Below, piece by piece: positions 34,673 through 43,700 of a stretch of 49,230 nt of DNA (positions within the stretch are counted from its first letter, which is position 1; each line of letters opens with the position of its first letter). The stretch is from Pseudomonadota bacterium (GTDB lineage Bacteria; Pseudomonadota; Alphaproteobacteria; SMXQ01). The DNA lies in contig JADFJG010000009.1 in the NCBI GenBank assembly GCA_022566265.1, forward strand, positions 1-49,230, in the 5' to 3' direction. The position numbers and the translations under genes are program-made. Under the pieces are notes generated by a model that worked only from the letters and a program-made list of their open reading frames with translations, was not told the origin of the DNA and ran no database searches.

Positions 34673-34703
34673 TTGAACCTGTAGTTACTACAGGTCCTAT
34701 ATT
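34673..34703 (+). promoter_or_regulatory. MerR-controlled mer promoter and operator
   Basis: The -35 element TTGAAC (34673-34678) and -10 element TATATT (34698-34703) are 19 bases apart, the overlong spacing typical of MerR promoters. The spacer contains a perfect dyad, ACCTGTAG-TTA-CTACAGGT, at 34677-34695. It reads toward merT. This is a textbook layout and explains induction by mercury. Confidence 0.92.
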
Positions 34704-34736
34704 AGCAGCGCAACGTCGAATTAAGGAGCACGTAGG

Positions 34737-35171
34737 GTGTTGAGCGAAGACACGGAAAGAACGCCGGGGCGCGACACCACGCCGGCCGAGGCGCGCCCGG
34801 ACCGGGTGCCAGGGGACGGTCCGATGGGCCAAGGGCTGGTGGCGGCCGGTGGCGTGCTGGGGGCGCTGGCGGCATCGTCATGCTGCATCGTTCCGGTGGC
34901 CCTGTTCAGCCTCGGCGCGACCGGGGCGTGGATCGGTAACCTGACGGCTCTGGCGCCGTACCAGCCCATCTTCGTGACCGTCACCGCGGGCTTCCTCGGC
35001 ACCGGCTTTTACCTGGTCTACCGCAAGCCCAAGGCGGCCACCGCCGACGGCGCCCCCTGCGCCCTTCCGATACGCAATCGCATCGTCAAGGCCGCCCTGT
35101 GGAGCTCGGTGGCGTTGACCGCGGCGGCGTTGGCGTTCCCTTACGCCGCCCCGGTGATCCTCGGCGTGTGA
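34737..35171 (+). CDS. merT: MerT, mercuric ion transporter
   Basis: The start is GTG at 34737 after AAGGAG. The 144-residue inner-membrane protein carries an unusually long hydrophilic N-terminus (about 30 residues), then three membrane helices. The Hg(II)-binding cysteine pair C49-C50 lies in ASSCCIVPV in the first helix. The cytoplasmic loop has one cysteine, C108 (GAPCALP), where Tn501 MerT has two. It would take Hg(II) from MerP and pass it to MerA. Confidence 0.88.
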   Translation: MLSEDTERTPGRDTTPAEARPDRVPGDGPMGQGLVAAGGVLGALAASSCCIVPVALFSLGATGAWIGNLTALAPYQPIFVTVTAGFLGTGFYLVYRKPKAATADGAPCALPIRNRIVKAALWSSVALTAAALAFPYAAPVILGV

Positions 35172-35189
35172 GCGAGAAGGACAAGACCG

Positions 35190-35495
35190 ATGAAACCCAT
35201 ACTTGTGAATCGCATACTGGCCATCACGGCTCTCGCCATGGCAATCCTCGCCGCCAATGATGCTTACGCCGCCGAACGCACGGTGACGCTCAAACTCGAC
35301 AACCTGTTCTGCGCCAGCTGTCCCTATATCGTCAAGAAGGTCCTCGCCGGCGTGCCGGGCGTGCGCGACGTCACGGTCTCCTTCAAGAACAAAACGGCCC
35401 TCGTCACCTTCGATGACGGCAAAGCGAACGTCGCGGCGCTGACGGCGGCGACCGCCAATGTCGGCTTTCCCTCCACCCTGTTGGCAACGAATTAG
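35190..35495 (+). CDS. merP: MerP, periplasmic mercury-binding protein
   Basis: The 101-residue protein has a signal peptide (to about AYAAE) and one HMA domain. The metal motif is C41-A-S-C44 in LDNLFCASCPYIVKKVL, replacing the usual GMTCxxC. It scavenges Hg(II) in the periplasm for MerT. It follows merT by 18 bp. A second, different MerP-like gene lies at 38457. Confidence 0.92.
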   Translation: MKPILVNRILAITALAMAILAANDAYAAERTVTLKLDNLFCASCPYIVKKVLAGVPGVRDVTVSFKNKTALVTFDDGKANVAALTAATANVGFPSTLLATN

Positions 35496-35504
35496 GGGAC
35501 GGCG

Positions 35505-36296
35505 ATGACCGCGGCCGAAACCTTCGAGACCGCCGCCCCGGCGGCGCCCGGCAGGCGCCTGGAGATATCATTGAGGCCAGGTGTTGCCTTCCCGGACTGG
35601 CCGGCCATCACCTCCGAGCCGGCGGCCGGGGCGCTCGTCGCGATCCTGGAGGCTTTCGGAGCCGAGACGCGCTGGTCGGGGCTCGGGGACGGGGAGGATC
35701 GCGTGCGCCGCGCCATCCTGGAAACCTACCCACGGATCGGCCATGCGCCTTCGATTGACGAACTCGCCCTGACAACGGGCTTTGCGCCGGGCCAAGTGCG
35801 CGGCTTGGTCGCGAAGCTTGCCACGCGGGACATGGTGATTCTTGATCGGGATGGCGCGACGATAACCGGCGCATATCCGTTCGTGGACCGGGACACTGAA
35901 CATCGCGTGCATTTGGGTGAAACAGTTCTAAACGCCATGTGCGCGATCGACGCCCTTGGCACGGGCGCGATGCTCGGCATCGACGTGATTGTCGAGTCCT
36001 CGTGCCGGTCTTGCGGCACCCCGATCCGCGTCCAGATGCGTGAAAAGGGCGCGGCCCTTGGGGATTACGCGCCGACGGACGCAGTCGTCTGGACGGGCAT
36101 TCAGTACGCCAACAGTTGCGCCGCCGATTCGTTGTGTACGGTCATGGCATTCTTCTGTTCCGACCAACACCTGGTGACCTGGCGCGACGCCAAGCACCCC
36201 GGCGGCAAAGGGTTCCGCCTTTCGATGGACCAGGGGTTGCAGGTCGGCAAGGCCATATTCACGCCGCTGCTGGCGGCCGCTTCCGCGAACCTTTAG
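35505..36296 (+). CDS. merB: MerB, organomercurial lyase
   Basis: The 263-residue protein matches alkylmercury lyase, which protonates the carbon-mercury bond and releases Hg(II). The catalytic pair C146 and D149 is in NAMCAIDALGTGAML, corresponding to C96 and D99 of R831b MerB. The second active cysteine is one of the later ones in DSLCTVMAFFCSDQH (C211 or C218). The N-terminal part contains the helical DNA-binding-like fold usual in MerB, with an added tail of about 30 residues. It lies between merP and merF, so the operon is broad-spectrum (inorganic and organic mercury). Confidence 0.94.
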   Translation: MTAAETFETAAPAAPGRRLEISLRPGVAFPDWPAITSEPAAGALVAILEAFGAETRWSGLGDGEDRVRRAILETYPRIGHAPSIDELALTTGFAPGQVRGLVAKLATRDMVILDRDGATITGAYPFVDRDTEHRVHLGETVLNAMCAIDALGTGAMLGIDVIVESSCRSCGTPIRVQMREKGAALGDYAPTDAVVWTGIQYANSCAADSLCTVMAFFCSDQHLVTWRDAKHPGGKGFRLSMDQGLQVGKAIFTPLLAAASANL

Positions 36297-36312
36297 AGGA
36301 AACCGAGGCACC

Positions 36313-36702
36313 ATGATGGACCACAGGAAACTGCTTCGCACCGGGTCTTGTGGCACGGCCATAGCCGCGATCTGTTGTTTCACCCCCGCCCTGGTCGTTC
36401 TCCTCGGCTTCGCCGGGCTCAGCGCCTTCGTCGGCTGGCTCGACTACGGCTTGTTCCCGATCTTGTTCGCGTCGATGGGGGTGGTCGCCTACGCGCTCTA
36501 TCTTCGCATCGGCCGCGAGGGCCCGTCGCCAACGGCGGCGATCGCCGTCGCCGTCGTCGCGCTTTCGGCGATTCTCTTCATGCTCGAGTTCAGATACGCG
36601 CTGCGCATCTCCATCGCCGCCGCCATCGCCGTCGCCGCCTATGCCTACTATTTGCGGCGCCAAGGCAGCGACTCCGCCGATACCGAGGAAACACCCTCAT
36701 GA
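36313..36702 (+). CDS. merF: MerF-type mercury transporter, extended
   Basis: The first half is clearly MerF: TGSCGTAIAAICCFTPALVV with the pair C21-C22, then GLSAFVGWLDYGLFPILFAS. MerF is normally about 80 residues with two membrane helices; here there are 129, with two more hydrophobic segments (about 75-95 and 97-115). It imports Hg(II) across the inner membrane. The second cysteine pair of classical MerF is absent. The stop overlaps the merA start by four bases (ATGA). Confidence 0.88.
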   Translation: MMDHRKLLRTGSCGTAIAAICCFTPALVVLLGFAGLSAFVGWLDYGLFPILFASMGVVAYALYLRIGREGPSPTAAIAVAVVALSAILFMLEFRYALRISIAAAIAVAAYAYYLRRQGSDSADTEETPS

Positions 36703-38129
36703 GTCAGACCTGCTGTGCGCCACCGAAACGGAACGGCCATTACGATCTCGCCGTCATCGGCGCCGGCTCGGCCGGGTTCTCGGCCGCGATCACCGCCGCC
36801 GACCAGGGCGCGCAGGTCGCCCTGATCGGCCATGGCACCATCGGCGGCACCTGTGTCAATGTCGGCTGCGTGCCCTCGAAGGCGTTGATCCGCGCGGTCG
36901 AGGCCATTCACCAGGCCAATACCGCGCCCCGCTTCGCCGGCGTCGCGGGGAACGCGCGCCTGACCGACTGGGCGGCGCTGCGCGCCCAAAAAGACCAGCT
37001 TGTCGCCTCGCTCCGCCAAGCCAAATACATCGATTTGCTGCCCGCCTATAACGGCATCGCTTATCTGGAGGGCAAGGCCCGTCTTGGCAATGGCGGTGTC
37101 ATGGTAGACGGCCAGCACATCGATGCCGCCAAGGTTATCATCAGTACCGGGGGGCATGAATATGTGCCGCCCATTCCGGGCATCGAAGATGTGCCCTATC
37201 TGACCAGCACGTCGGCTTTTGAATTGGCCAGCCTGCCCGCCACCATGATCGTGATCGGCGGCGGCTACATCGGCTGTGAGCTGGCGCAGATGTTCGCCCG
37301 CGCCGGCGTCGGGGTGACGATCTTATTCCGCAGCCGTCTTCTGCCGGCAGCCGAGCCCGAGATCAGCGCCGCCCTTGCGGGCTATTTCCAAGAGGAAGGC
37401 ATCGCGGTGCGCCAGGTCGGCGGATACGAGAGCATCCGCGGCGATGATCGCGGCATGGCCCTGTCGGTGACCATCGACGGCCGCAGCGAAACCCTTGAAG
37501 CGCGCCAGGTCCTGTTGAGCGTTGGCCGCAAGGCCAATACCGTGGGGCTGGGCCTGGAAGAGGCCGGCGTGGCGTTGTCGGCGAATGGCGGCATCGAAGT
37601 CGATGACCGGATGCGCACGACCAAGGCCGGAATCTACGCCGCCGGCGATGTGACCGGGGGCGACCAGTTCGTCTATATGGCGGCCTATGGCGCCAAGATC
37701 GCCGCCGAGAACGCGCTCAACGGCGACGGCCGCCGCTACGACGCGGCGGCCATGCCGGCGGTGGTGTTCACCGACCCGCAGGTGGCGAGTGTTGGCCTGA
37801 CCGAGGCGAAGGCCCGCGCCCAAGGGCTTGACGTCAGGACCGCTGTGCTTCCCCTGGAATACGTTCCCCGGGCGTTGGTGGCGCGCGATACCCGCGGCCT
37901 GATCAAGCTCGTCGCCGACAAGAATACCGGCCGGCTGCTCGGCGCCCATATCCTGGCGCCGGAAGGGGCCGACAGCATCCAGACCGCGGCGCTGGCGATC
38001 AAACATGGCATGACGGTCCGAGACCTCGCCGAGACCATCTTCCCCTACCTCACCACCGTCGAGGGCCTGAAACTGGCGGCACTATCGTTCGACCAGGACG
38101 TCACCATGCTATCGTGCTGCGCCGGATGA
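36699..38129 (+). CDS. merA: MerA, mercuric reductase
   Basis: The start ATG at 36699 overlaps merF. The 476-residue flavoprotein reduces Hg(II) to volatile Hg(0) with NADPH. The FAD site is LAVIGAGSAGFSAA, the redox disulfide C52/C57 is in GGTCVNVGCVPSKAL, and the NADPH site is MIVIGGGYIGCELAQ. The C-terminal pair C473-C474 (TMLSCCAG) delivers Hg(II) to the active site. The N-terminal MerP-like domain found in many MerA proteins is absent; only a short MSQTCCAPPK with a cysteine pair remains. Confidence 0.97.
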   Translation: MSQTCCAPPKRNGHYDLAVIGAGSAGFSAAITAADQGAQVALIGHGTIGGTCVNVGCVPSKALIRAVEAIHQANTAPRFAGVAGNARLTDWAALRAQKDQLVASLRQAKYIDLLPAYNGIAYLEGKARLGNGGVMVDGQHIDAAKVIISTGGHEYVPPIPGIEDVPYLTSTSAFELASLPATMIVIGGGYIGCELAQMFARAGVGVTILFRSRLLPAAEPEISAALAGYFQEEGIAVRQVGGYESIRGDDRGMALSVTIDGRSETLEARQVLLSVGRKANTVGLGLEEAGVALSANGGIEVDDRMRTTKAGIYAAGDVTGGDQFVYMAAYGAKIAAENALNGDGRRYDAAAMPAVVFTDPQVASVGLTEAKARAQGLDVRTAVLPLEYVPRALVARDTRGLIKLVADKNTGRLLGAHILAPEGADSIQTAALAIKHGMTVRDLAETIFPYLTTVEGLKLAALSFDQDVTMLSCCAG

Positions 38130-38145
38130 AGGAGACGAGGAGGTC

Positions 38146-38445
38146 ATGAACAAGGTCCATGCGATCCTGGCGGTGAAACTCCTCTGCTGCGCGGCCATCA
38201 TGCTGAGCGTGGCTGGAACCGGCGGCCTTGTGGCGCGGCTGGTTGAAGGCCCCGCCGCGTGGTTGATCGCCGCCGGCCTGATATCGGCGGCCGCCGCCGG
38301 TATCTGGGCCTGCCGGCCGTCGCGCCGCCGATCGAGGATCGTTGCCCGGCTGCGCGAAAATCGGCCCGCCGACGCCGGCGAAGGGCGCGCCGGCGACCCG
38401 CCCGGCCGATATTCCCCCACCGTTTCCTCGCCGACCGATCCCTGA
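38146..38445 (+). CDS. Small membrane protein in the mer operon
   Basis: The family is not recognised. The 99-residue protein has two hydrophobic segments (about 6-32 and 38-55), a cysteine pair C14-C15 in the first (KLLCCAAIML) and C56 at the end of the second (GIWACRPS), followed by a basic, polar tail. A vicinal cysteine pair within a membrane helix is the arrangement used by MerT, MerF and MerC to bind Hg(II), so a transport role is plausible. It lies 16 bp after merA and 11 bp before the next gene. Confidence 0.65.
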   Translation: MNKVHAILAVKLLCCAAIMLSVAGTGGLVARLVEGPAAWLIAAGLISAAAAGIWACRPSRRRSRIVARLRENRPADAGEGRAGDPPGRYSPTVSSPTDP

Positions 38446-38456
38446 GGAGTCCGACC

Positions 38457-38759
38457 ATGCGAACGTTGCGGATTTCGGTGCTTCTCCTGGGCCTTTTCAT
38501 CGTCCCGGCTTTCGCCCAGCAAGGCGGGGCCACCTATGATCTCGGCATAAACGGGCTTAGTTGTCCGTTTTGTTCCTACGGCATCGAGAAGGAGATCTCA
38601 AAGATCGAAGGCGTCGAGAAGATCACCGTCGATATCGCCAAGGCCGTGGTCCGGGTGCGGATGAGGGGCGAAATGACGCTCACCGAAGTGGTGGCGAAGA
38701 AAGCCGCCAAGGACGCGGGCTTCACCCTGCGGTCCTTCGCGCCGGCTTCGCCCAAGTGA
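38457..38759 (+). CDS. Second MerP-like periplasmic HMA protein
   Basis: The ATG at 38457 follows GAGGAG. The 100-residue protein has a signal peptide (MRTLRISVLLLGLFIVPAFA) and one HMA domain with C36-P-F-C39 in GINGLSCPFCSYGIEKEI. It differs from the MerP at 35190 in motif (CPFC versus CASC) and sequence, so it is not a recent duplicate. It lies next to an outer-membrane protein gene, suggesting that it hands metal to or from that protein. Confidence 0.82.
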   Translation: MRTLRISVLLLGLFIVPAFAQQGGATYDLGINGLSCPFCSYGIEKEISKIEGVEKITVDIAKAVVRVRMRGEMTLTEVVAKKAAKDAGFTLRSFAPASPK

Positions 38760-38786
38760 GCAAGGCGGGGCAACGAGGATAGGGCG

Positions 38787-39689
38787 ATGCGACTCAACCG
38801 CGCCATATCCATGGTCCTGCTCGCCGCCGCCCTCCTTTGGCCCTACAGGGCGCCGGCGGGACCCATCAGCTTCAATTCGGCGCTGACGCTGTCATCGGGC
38901 GAATTCGTCTTTAGGGAGCAAGGCGTGCTCAGCCAGTCGGGCGACGATCCGAGCGGAGCGGATAGGGACCGGCGCTCGATCGCCTCGCTCTCGGTGCTTG
39001 GCTACGGCGTCGACGAGGATTTCTCCGTGTTCGCCGTCGTCCCCTATCTCGACAACCGTCTCGACGTCACCACCAATGGTGAACGGCGCACCCGGGAAAC
39101 GAGCGGGATCGGCGATATCCGCCTGTTCGGGCGCTATGTCGTGGTGCGCAAGAACTGGCCCGCGCGCGCCTTTCGGCTCTCTCTCTTCGCCGGGATCGAG
39201 GCGCCGACCGGCGAGGATAACGAAAGCGACCGCTTCGGCCGGTTGCCGGCGAGTGTCCAGTTGGGGTCGGGCTCCTGGGACCCGTTCGGCGGCGTCGTCG
39301 CCACTTATCAGACTCTCGATTTTCAGATCGACGGGCAACTCGCATATCAGGCCAACACCGAGGCCAACGGCTTCGCCTTCGGCGACGTCGCCCGCGCCGA
39401 CGCCTCTTTCCAGTACCGCCTGTGGCCGCGCACGTTCTCCGGCGGCGTACCCAACTTCCTCTACGGCGTGCTGGAGGCCAATCTCATCCATCAGGGCAGG
39501 AACCACGATCAAGGCACCGATGACGTGAACTCCGGCGGGCTCAGCCTGTTTCTGACCCCCGGCCTTCAGCTCGTCGGCCGGCGGTGGATCTTCGAGGCGG
39601 CGGTGCAGCTGCCAATGTTGCAGGACCTCAACGGCACGGCGCTCGAAAGCGATTATGTCGTGCGCGCCGGATTTCGTGTGAATTTTTAA
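38787..39689 (+). CDS. Outer-membrane beta-barrel transporter-like protein
   Basis: The 300-residue protein has a signal peptide (to about APAGPIS) and a run of amphipathic strands ending with the outer-membrane signature VVRAGFRVNF. The pattern DFSVFAVVPYLD, GIGDIRLFGRYVV, LSLFAGIEAPTGED and FLTPGLQLVGRRWIFEAAVQLP matches the transporter family related to the MetA pathway of phenol degradation. It lies 27 bp after the second MerP-like gene and 30 bp before the NHL gene, so it is part of the mer transcription unit. The substrate is unknown; metal or organomercurial passage is inference. Confidence 0.78.
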   Translation: MRLNRAISMVLLAAALLWPYRAPAGPISFNSALTLSSGEFVFREQGVLSQSGDDPSGADRDRRSIASLSVLGYGVDEDFSVFAVVPYLDNRLDVTTNGERRTRETSGIGDIRLFGRYVVVRKNWPARAFRLSLFAGIEAPTGEDNESDRFGRLPASVQLGSGSWDPFGGVVATYQTLDFQIDGQLAYQANTEANGFAFGDVARADASFQYRLWPRTFSGGVPNFLYGVLEANLIHQGRNHDQGTDDVNSGGLSLFLTPGLQLVGRRWIFEAAVQLPMLQDLNGTALESDYVVRAGFRVNF

Positions 39690-39719
39690 TATTTTAGATC
39701 AAGGACATAAAATAACCTT

Positions 39720-40703
39720 ATGAAGTATCGAAGAATTATCAAGTGGATTGGCGGCATTGCCGGCGTTGCCGTGTTTCTCCTCGTTATCGGCTGGCTCGCC
39801 TTCGTGCCGTCCGCCCAGGAGCCCCCATACAGCTTCGTCAAGGCCTGGGGCGCCCCAGGGAGCGGTCCAGGCCAGTTCAACGACCCCACGGGCATCGCCG
39901 TAGCCGGGCAGGAGGTGTTCGTCAGTGACGCCCGCAACGCCCGCATCCAGGTCTTCGATCTCGACGGCAACTTCAAGCGCGCCTTCCCCGCCGCCGGAGA
40001 GACGGCGGTGAAGCTCGGCCGGCCGATGAACCTGACCGTGGCGAACGATGAGCTTTACGTCGCCGATTACTGGACCGACAGGATCGAGGTCTTCGCCCTC
40101 GATGGCCGCCACAGAAGGACCATCGGCAAGGCCGGGAACGGCCCCGGTGAGTTCAAGTCGCCGGGCGGGGTGGCCGTGGCGCCCAACGGCGACCTCTACG
40201 TCGTCGATTTCTACAATCAGCGGGTTCAGCACCTGCGGGCCGACGGCGGCTTCGTCCGCCAGTGGGGGACGACGGGCAAATTCGGCATCCGGGGTGGGGA
40301 GTTCAGCTATCCCACCGATGCCGCCCTTGGCGCCGACGGCACGCTTTACGTCGCCGACGGCTACAACGACCGGGTCCAGGCCTTCTCCTCCTCCGACGGC
40401 AGGCTGACCCACAAATGGGGCGGGCCGTTCGCCATGAACATCTACGGGCCGTTTTCGGGCTGGTTCGCCACCGTCACCAGCATCGCGCTCGACAGCCGGG
40501 GAAACGTCTTCGTCGCCGATTTTTACAACGACCGGATCCAGAAGTTCGCCCCGGACGGCACCTTCCTCACCGCCATCGGAAGCAAGGGCAGCGGACCGGG
40601 CCAGTTCCGGCACGCCATGGCCGTCGCGGTGGCCGAGGACGGCTCGCTGTTCATCGCCGATCTCGGCAACAACCGGATCCACAAATGGCGCCAGGGGCGC
40701 TGA
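39720..40703 (+). CDS. Membrane-anchored NHL-repeat beta-propeller protein
   Basis: The 327-residue protein has one N-terminal membrane helix (about 7-29; no clear cleavage site) and six NHL-type blades, recognised by GPGQFNDPTGIAVAG, LYVADYWTDRIEVF, LYVVDFYNQRVQHL, LYVADGYNDRVQAF, VFVADFYNDRIQKF and LFIADLGNNRIHKW. Such propellers bind proteins or ligands and may face the periplasm. It closes the extended mer operon. A role in mercury handling is guessed from position. Confidence 0.85.
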   Translation: MKYRRIIKWIGGIAGVAVFLLVIGWLAFVPSAQEPPYSFVKAWGAPGSGPGQFNDPTGIAVAGQEVFVSDARNARIQVFDLDGNFKRAFPAAGETAVKLGRPMNLTVANDELYVADYWTDRIEVFALDGRHRRTIGKAGNGPGEFKSPGGVAVAPNGDLYVVDFYNQRVQHLRADGGFVRQWGTTGKFGIRGGEFSYPTDAALGADGTLYVADGYNDRVQAFSSSDGRLTHKWGGPFAMNIYGPFSGWFATVTSIALDSRGNVFVADFYNDRIQKFAPDGTFLTAIGSKGSGPGQFRHAMAVAVAEDGSLFIADLGNNRIHKWRQGR

Positions 40704-40726
40704 ACCCCCGGCGCTGAACCAGGGCA

Positions 40727-43700
40727 TTATCCGGTCTCGGCGGCGGGCGCCACCGCCCTTTCGCCAAGCCACCAGCGTGCACCCCACCGCGAGATATCGC
40801 CCTTTATGGCCAGCAGGGCCGGGACGACGAGCAAAACCAGGAACGTCGTCACCATGAGTCCGAAGACGATGGTCACCGCCATCGGTATCAGGAACTGGGC
40901 CTGCAGGCTGCGCTCGAACATCAGCGGCGTCAGGCCGCCGATGGTGGTGGCCGACGTCAGGATCACCGCCCTGAGGCGGTCACGGGTGCCGTTGACGATG
41001 GCGCTCTCCAATGCCTCGCCCTCGCGCACCCGGCCATCGATGGTGGTGACCAGGATGATCGAATCATTGACGACGATGCCGGAAAGCCCGACCAGCGCGA
41101 TGAGGCTGAGGATCGAAAGGTCGAATCCCATCGCCCAGTGGCCGAGGATGGCGCCGACCAGGCCGAGCGGGATGATCGACATGACCACCAAGGGCTGGGC
41201 GAAGCTTGCGAACACCCATGCGAGAATGATGTAAATGGCGATCAAACCGACCACGGCGCCGATCTTCATGTCATTCAGCGTCCGGGCCTGTTCCTCCGCC
41301 TTGCCGGCGAAGCCGAAGGATAGCCCATAGTTCTCCGCGATCTCGGCCAGGCCGTCGCGCCTGAGCGCCTCGAGCACCGTGTCGTTGGTGGTCACCGCCT
41401 TGTCGATCTCCGCCGTGATCGCCACCTGGCGCGCCCCGTCCTCGCGCTTGATGCTGGCGAAGCCCTGCTTGTCGGTGGCGACGACGACCTCGCTGACCGG
41501 CACCTCGGCGCCGATCGGCGAGCGCAGATAAAGATCGCCGAGCGCCGCCGTATCGACCCCGGCGCGGGGCAGCCTGACCCGCACCAGCACTTCCTCGTCG
41601 CCACGGGCGAAACGCATGGCGATGGCGCCTTGGAAGGCGTTGCGGACCTGGCGGCCGACGGACTGGGTGGTAAAACCGAGCGCCCGGCCCCTCGGCGTGA
41701 GCTTCAAGATCGTCTCCCCCTTGCCGAAGGGCAGGTCGTCCTCGATGTCGCTGACACCGGGATAGCGGGCCAGCAGCGCGCGCACCTCCCGGGCCGCTTT
41801 CTTGAGCCGCTCCGGATCGCCCCCCGCCAGACGCACGTCGACCTCGCGGCCCGGCGGTCCCCCTTGGGTCGGCACGATGGTCATGGCCTCGAGCCCGGCC
41901 ACCGGCCGGACGGCCTGGCGCCAAGCGGCGACGAACTCATTGGTGCGCACCGTGCGTTCGTCCGAGGGCGCGAGTTCGAGCACGATGCCACCGACATTGT
42001 CGCCGACGACCCGGACCCCGCCTTGACGCCCGACACCGGTGCCAAGCTTGGCCAGACTCATGCGCACGAGGCCGCCGGCGCCGCCTGTCAGGCGCCGCTC
42101 GGCCTGGACAAGGGCGCGCTCCAACTCGTCCAGCATGGCCGCCGTCTGCTTGCGCGGCGTGCCGGCGACCATCTGCACATTGGCGTAGACGGTGTCGGAT
42201 TCGGGCGAGGGAAAGAAGTTGAAGGAGACTCGCCCACCGAGAACCAGGCCGATCGACAGTATGAACGCGGCGAAGGCGACGGCGACGGTGACGTAGCGCC
42301 ATTGAACGGCGATCTCCACGCAGCGCCGGAAGAAGCCCCTGCGGAACCTGTCGAACCGGGTGTCGAACCAGTCCCGCAAGCGCGAAGCGTTATTGTCCAA
42401 GTGCCCGAGCGCGCCGCGCAGATGTGCCGGCAGGATCAGGAAGCACTCGATCAGGCTGCCGACGATCATGGCGATCACCACGAACGGGATGGCGGCGATG
42501 ATTTCGCCGATGATGTCGGAGATGATCAGCAGCGGGGTGAAGGCGGCTATGGTGGTCAGCGCCGAACTCATCACCGGGGCCGCCATGCGCCGGGCGCCGC
42601 CTTCCGCCGCCGCCAGGGCCTCCAGGCCGGCGCGGCGGCGCGCCTCGGCGTGTTCGCCGACGACGATGGCCTCGTCCACCACCATGCCGATGGCCATGAT
42701 GAGACCGAACAGGCTGATCATATTGATCGACTGGCCGCTGACGAGCATGACCGCCAGGGTGGCGAAGAGGGAAATCGGAATCCCCGCGGCGACCCAGAAC
42801 GCCACCCGCGCGCGCAAGAAAACGAACAGAACCAGGACGACGAGGACAAGGCCGCCGAGGCCGTTGCGCAGCAACAAATCGATACGGCCCTTGATCAGGT
42901 CCGAGGCGGTCAGATATTGCTCGACCTTCAGGTTCGGCGGCAGGGTGGGCCGGAGTTCCCCGAGGTAGGTTTCGACGATCGCCGCCTGTTCGAGCGCGTC
43001 GGCGCTGAGCGCCCGGCGGATGTGGAGCTCGATCGCCGGTTTCCCCTGGCGAAACGCTGTCTTGCCGTGCTCGTCGAAACCCTCATCGACACGCGCGATG
43101 TCGCGCAGATAGATCTTCTCGCCGCCCTTCAGCGCCTTGACCTCGATATGGCCGAGCCCCTGGGCATCCTTCACCAGCCCGAGACTGCGGATCTGCCTCT
43201 CGGCGGCGCCGCGCGTGGTGCCCGACGGTATATCCTGGGAGGTCTCGCGGATGCGCTGGGCGATGTCGGCAATCTTGAGGTCGAGACGCAAAAGCGCCTC
43301 GGGCCGGACCTCGACCCAGATCTCCTCGTCGCGGGCGCCGAATATATCCACCTTCTGGATGCCGCGGTCGAGAAGCGCGTCGCGAATGCGCTTGGCGAGC
43401 GCCTTCAGCGAGGCCTCGGGATAGGGACCGGAAATGACCAGGCGGCTGATCGAGTCGTAACGCACCACGCGGCGGATTTCAGGCCGTTCGCTGTCCTCGG
43501 GCAAGGTGGTCACCTGGCCGACCGACGTCTCGACATTGGACAGCGCCGACTGCATGTCGGTGCCGGACTCGAACTCGACGGCGATCGTGGCGCGGCCCTC
43601 GACCGAGGTGGAGCGGACCCGCTTGACGCCGTCGATGAAACGGACCTCGGGCTCGACCGCCTGGACGATGTTGGTGTCGATGTCCTCGGCGCTGGCGCCG

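Noticed and set aside
34737-40703. Mer operon carried on a transposon
   Set aside because: No transposase, resolvase or terminal inverted repeats were seen on either side; only the 20-bp tandem repeat lies at the left edge.
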